A stretch of 36,302 bases of DNA, taken from NCBI GenBank assembly GCA_027484315.1, contig JAIXTE010000131.1, forward strand, positions 1-36,302, in the 5' to 3' direction. This document shows, piece by piece, positions 33,324-36,302 of the stretch. A program made the translations under genes and the position numbers. The notes beneath the pieces are model-generated. The model was not told the DNA's origin, searched no databases, and saw nothing but the letters and a program-made list of their open reading frames with translations. Every line of letters starts with the position of its first letter. The first letter of the stretch is position 1. Origin of the DNA: Burkholderiales bacterium. GTDB taxonomy: Bacteria > Pseudomonadota > Gammaproteobacteria > Burkholderiales > Burkholderiaceae_B.

Positions 33324-36302
33324 ATGAATTCAAGGAATAGCCGCGCTGAAAAACCCCAAGCTGCCAAACCGACCGGTTGGCAGGCGTGCTTCCGTGTGCT
33401 GGCTCTTGAAACACTGGTTTTTGCAGCACTGGGCTTGGCCATGGCGGTTGGTACAAACAGCGTGGCACAGGCCGCAGGCGAAAAAGTTCCCCAGAAAAGC
33501 TACACCATGGCGCCCAATGCGCCTGAACGGCAAACCGCGCAACAGGCCTTCGAAAAAACTGAAGGCTGCATGAGTTGCCACACCCAAACCGACGAACACA
33601 CCATGCACGCCAACCCCGGTGTGGTGCTGGGTTGTACCGATTGCCATGGTGGTGATGCCACTGTGAAATGGAATGGCCCCGAGCAGAAACAGGGCACCTT
33701 GGCTTACGATCACACCCGCGCAGCGCGAGAAAAAGGATTTGCCCCTGAGTACCGCGCGGCGCTGGACAAAGCCCACATTGCCCCGCAAAACGAAAAGTTC
33801 TGGAACTACCCATCTTCGGCCAACCCGAAACGGTCGTACGCGAAGCTGAACAAAGAGCACCCCGCCTACATCCGCTTTATCAATCCCGGTGACTTGCGCG
33901 TTGCGCGCGAAGCCTGTGGTTCATGCCACCTGCCGATCATTCAGGCGCAGGAACGCAGCCTGATGAGCACCTCTGCCATGCTGTGGGGTGGTGCTTCTTA
34001 CAACAACGGCATTTTGCCCTACAAGCGTTATATTCTCGGTGAGGCTTACACACAAGACGGACAACCTGGCCTGCTGAAAAACCCGGTTGATGCGAACAAC
34101 AAGCTGTTTGTACACAAAGGCATTTTGAACCAGCTTGCACCGCTGCCAGCCTGGGAAACCACGCCACCCGGCGATATCTTCAGGGTGTTTGAACGTGGTG
34201 GGAAAGTCATCAACAGCATTTTCCCCGAGGTGGGCCTGCCCAACGTGCTGGGGCAAATTCAGCGGCTGGATGAACCTGGGCGCCCGGACATCAAACAATC
34301 CAACCGTGGACCCGGCACCGGCCAGCGCATTGCCGTGCCCTTGATCAACGTGGCCAAAACCCGTTTGAACGACCCTCACCTGTGGTTCCTGGGTACCAGT
34401 GAACAACCGGGCGATTATCGGTCTTCAGGATGCACCGGTTGCCACACGGTGTACACCAACGACCGCGATCCAAGGCATGCAGGCCCCTATGCCAAGTTCG
34501 GGCACGATGGCACCACGCAAACCATAGACCCCACCATTGCCAAGAATGAAAGCGGCCACCCGGTGAAACATGAATTCACCCGCGCCATTCCCAGTTCGCA
34601 GTGTATGACCTGCCACATGCACCAGCCCAACGTGTTTGTGAACAGCTATTACGGCTACATCATGTGGGATTACGAAAGCGATGCCCCCCACATGTGGCCG
34701 GAAAAACAGCGCTACCCGAGCGATTCGGAAATGCGTGAAATCCTGGACCGCAACCCTGAAGAAGCTGCAGTGCGCGGCAAGTGGAGCGACCCGGAATTTC
34801 TCAAAAATGTATCCACGCTGAACAGCAAGCTGAAAGACACCCAGTTTGGCGATTACCACGGCCACGGCTGGAATTTCCGTGCCGTGTTCAAGCGCAATCG
34901 CAAAGGCGCACTGCTGGATGCGCAGGGCAACACAGTTTCTGACGACGACCCCAAGAAGTTCGACAAGGCCGTGCATTTAAGCTCCATTCATCTGGATGTG
35001 GGCATGCACTGCGTGGATTGCCATTTTGCACAAGACATGCACGGCAACGGTCACATTTATGGTGAAGTGGCCGCCGCAGTGGAAGTGGATTGCGCAGACT
35101 GCCATGGCACCGCCACCAAGTACCCCACCCTGCGTACCAGCGGTCCTGCTTCGCCCCCAGGTGGCACAGACCTGACGCAACTGCGCACCCAAGACGGCCG
35201 CAAACGGTTCGAATGGCGCGATGGCAAGTTGTTCCAGCGCGCAGCACTTGACCCTGAAAAAGAATGGGAAATGAGCCTGGTGAAAGACAACATGAACCCG
35301 GCCCACCCCGATTACAACGCCAAGTCTGCACGCGCAAAATTGATGGGAGCAGGCGCTGAAGGGCAAGATGGCAAATGGGGCCCGGGCGTGAAAGAACTGG
35401 CCCATGACAACGACAAGATGACCTGCTTCACCTGCCACCTCAGCTGGACCACCAGCTGTGCCGGTTGCCACTTGCCCATTCAGGCCAACTGGAAAACAGA
35501 ACGACTGCATTACGAGGGCGGTGAAACCCGCAATTACGCCACCTACAACCCACAGGTTGCGCGCGACGACATGTTCCAGCTGGGCGTGCATGGCCCCGTG
35601 AAGGGTAACCGGATTGCGCCGATTCGTTCAAGCTCGGCCCTGGTGCTTTCCTCCATGAATACCAATCGGGAACGCATTTACATTCAGCAGCCACCGATTG
35701 CTGCAAGTGGATTTTCCTCTCAAGCCTTCGCCCCGCACTACCCGCACACCGAACGCAAGGAAGAAACAAAAACCTGCACCGATTGTCATTTGTCCCGCGA
35801 CGATGACAACAACGCCATCATGGCGCAGCTGCTTTTGCAGGGCACCAACTTCGTGAACTTCGTGGGCTTCAATGCCTGGCTGGGCGGCAGTGAACACATT
35901 GCTGCAGTTACTGTCACCGAATGGGATGAACCTCAGGCCGTGATTGGCAGCTACCTGCACAAATACGCCTACCCCGACTATTATCAAAATCATCTGAACC
36001 GCAAGCGCGAACTGGCCGACACGGCGGTACCTGCCCTGATGGACCACAGCACCAAGGGCGTGGCAAGCTGCATCCAGCTGCGTGGTGAATATGTGTTTGT
36101 GGCCGAGGGCAAAGGCGGCTTCCGCGCCTACGACGCAGCCAGTGTGGCCAACAAGGGCTTTGGCCAGCGTGTCATCACGGCTCCCTTCAGCCCGCTGGGG
36201 CATGACACCTATGTGCCCACCAAAAACGCCACCTGCATGGCGCTTCCGACCAACCAGAACATCAACCCCGATCGCAACCAAGGCGCCTTGATGCGCATCA
36301 CC
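33324..36302 (+). CDS. Large exported decahaem cytochrome c with LVIVD-like C-terminal repeats (cut by window edge)
   Basis: At least 993 residues; the frame is open at the window end. The N-terminus has a signal peptide after a short basic leader (LVFAALGLAMAVGTNSVAQA, about residues 31-50). Ten CXXCH motifs have their first cysteines at residues 82, 104, 198, 370, 427, 563, 590, 701, 712 and 818. Two are very close (701 and 712). After the last haem the sequence changes to LRGEYVFVAEGKGGFRAYDAAS (about 922-943), which resembles LVIVD/beta-propeller repeats, and probably goes on beyond the edge. It starts 16 bases after the barrel gene. It is a plausible terminal or periplasmic electron carrier of the conduit. 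The closest named family is unclear to me. The start has a weak ribosome site (AGG, 10 bases upstream). Confidence 0.85.
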   Translation, partial: MNSRNSRAEKPQAAKPTGWQACFRVLALETLVFAALGLAMAVGTNSVAQAAGEKVPQKSYTMAPNAPERQTAQQAFEKTEGCMSCHTQTDEHTMHANPGVVLGCTDCHGGDATVKWNGPEQKQGTLAYDHTRAAREKGFAPEYRAALDKAHIAPQNEKFWNYPSSANPKRSYAKLNKEHPAYIRFINPGDLRVAREACGSCHLPIIQAQERSLMSTSAMLWGGASYNNGILPYKRYILGEAYTQDGQPGLLKNPVDANNKLFVHKGILNQLAPLPAWETTPPGDIFRVFERGGKVINSIFPEVGLPNVLGQIQRLDEPGRPDIKQSNRGPGTGQRIAVPLINVAKTRLNDPHLWFLGTSEQPGDYRSSGCTGCHTVYTNDRDPRHAGPYAKFGHDGTTQTIDPTIAKNESGHPVKHEFTRAIPSSQCMTCHMHQPNVFVNSYYGYIMWDYESDAPHMWPEKQRYPSDSEMREILDRNPEEAAVRGKWSDPEFLKNVSTLNSKLKDTQFGDYHGHGWNFRAVFKRNRKGALLDAQGNTVSDDDPKKFDKAVHLSSIHLDVGMHCVDCHFAQDMHGNGHIYGEVAAAVEVDCADCHGTATKYPTLRTSGPASPPGGTDLTQLRTQDGRKRFEWRDGKLFQRAALDPEKEWEMSLVKDNMNPAHPDYNAKSARAKLMGAGAEGQDGKWGPGVKELAHDNDKMTCFTCHLSWTTSCAGCHLPIQANWKTERLHYEGGETRNYATYNPQVARDDMFQLGVHGPVKGNRIAPIRSSSALVLSSMNTNRERIYIQQPPIAASGFSSQAFAPHYPHTERKEETKTCTDCHLSRDDDNNAIMAQLLLQGTNFVNFVGFNAWLGGSEHIAAVTVTEWDEPQAVIGSYLHKYAYPDYYQNHLNRKRELADTAVPALMDHSTKGVASCIQLRGEYVFVAEGKGGFRAYDAASVANKGFGQRVITAPFSPLGHDTYVPTKNATCMALPTNQNINPDRNQGALMRIT

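Noticed and set aside
33304..33860. Minus-strand open frames opposite the large cytochrome
   Set aside because: The plus-strand frame carries ten CXXCH motifs and a signal peptide and runs uninterrupted to the window end; the minus frames are shadows.

Overview
The window looks like a chromosomal segment of a betaproteobacterium, most likely Burkholderiales. This rests on protein style (FadE-type acyl-CoA dehydrogenase, EttA, system I cytochrome c maturation, RubB-like reductase), moderate GC and many porin/c-type cytochrome genes. A Limnobacter-like aerobic heterotroph or lithoheterotroph would fit, but the genus is inference. No rRNA, tRNA, IS element, phage gene or CRISPR array was recognised.

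Layout. (1) 1-3807, minus strand: the stress/starvation operon prkA(yeaG)-yeaH-spoVR, with spoVR cut by the window edge and a good sigma-54-type -24/-12 element upstream of prkA. (2) 4027-8419, minus: an MFS transporter with an acyltransferase-like tail, and a long FadE-type acyl-CoA dehydrogenase with its own terminator. (3) 8801-10375, plus: an SRPBCC/CoxG-like protein and a saccharopine-dehydrogenase-like oxidoreductase. (4) 10444-11259, minus: a lipoprotein joining a BamE-like and an NTF2-like domain. (5) 11371-14213, plus: a rubredoxin-reductase-like flavoprotein, then ettA interrupted by one in-frame TAA inside its first ABC signature motif. (6) 14340-16451, plus: a 703-residue protein of unknown role whose C-terminal third reads like a Josephin/papain-fold cysteine protease. 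(7) 16456-19583, minus: a PAS protein translationally coupled to a CheB-CheR-PAS fusion. (8) 19738-26592, minus: a complete system I cytochrome c maturation operon in an unusual order (ccmI first), with ccmA and ccmB fused and ccmH lacking a signal peptide. (9) 26720 to the window end, plus, divergent from the ccm operon: a five-gene cluster that looks like a trans-envelope electron conduit.

How the genes may work together. The last two regions form one functional block. The ccm operon makes the machinery that attaches haem to CXXCH motifs, and the divergent cluster encodes 20 such motifs in two proteins. In the cluster, a five-helix membrane protein with paired histidines (candidate dihaem cytochrome b) is followed by a membrane-anchored decahaem cytochrome, a lipoprotein with two GlcG/HbpS-type domains, an outer-membrane beta-barrel with an SH3-like periplasmic part, and a second, large, exported decahaem protein that ends in LVIVD-like propeller repeats. 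The arrangement resembles porin-cytochrome conduits (MtrCAB/MtoAB logic), but the parts differ from those families. This is the best candidate here for an undescribed system.
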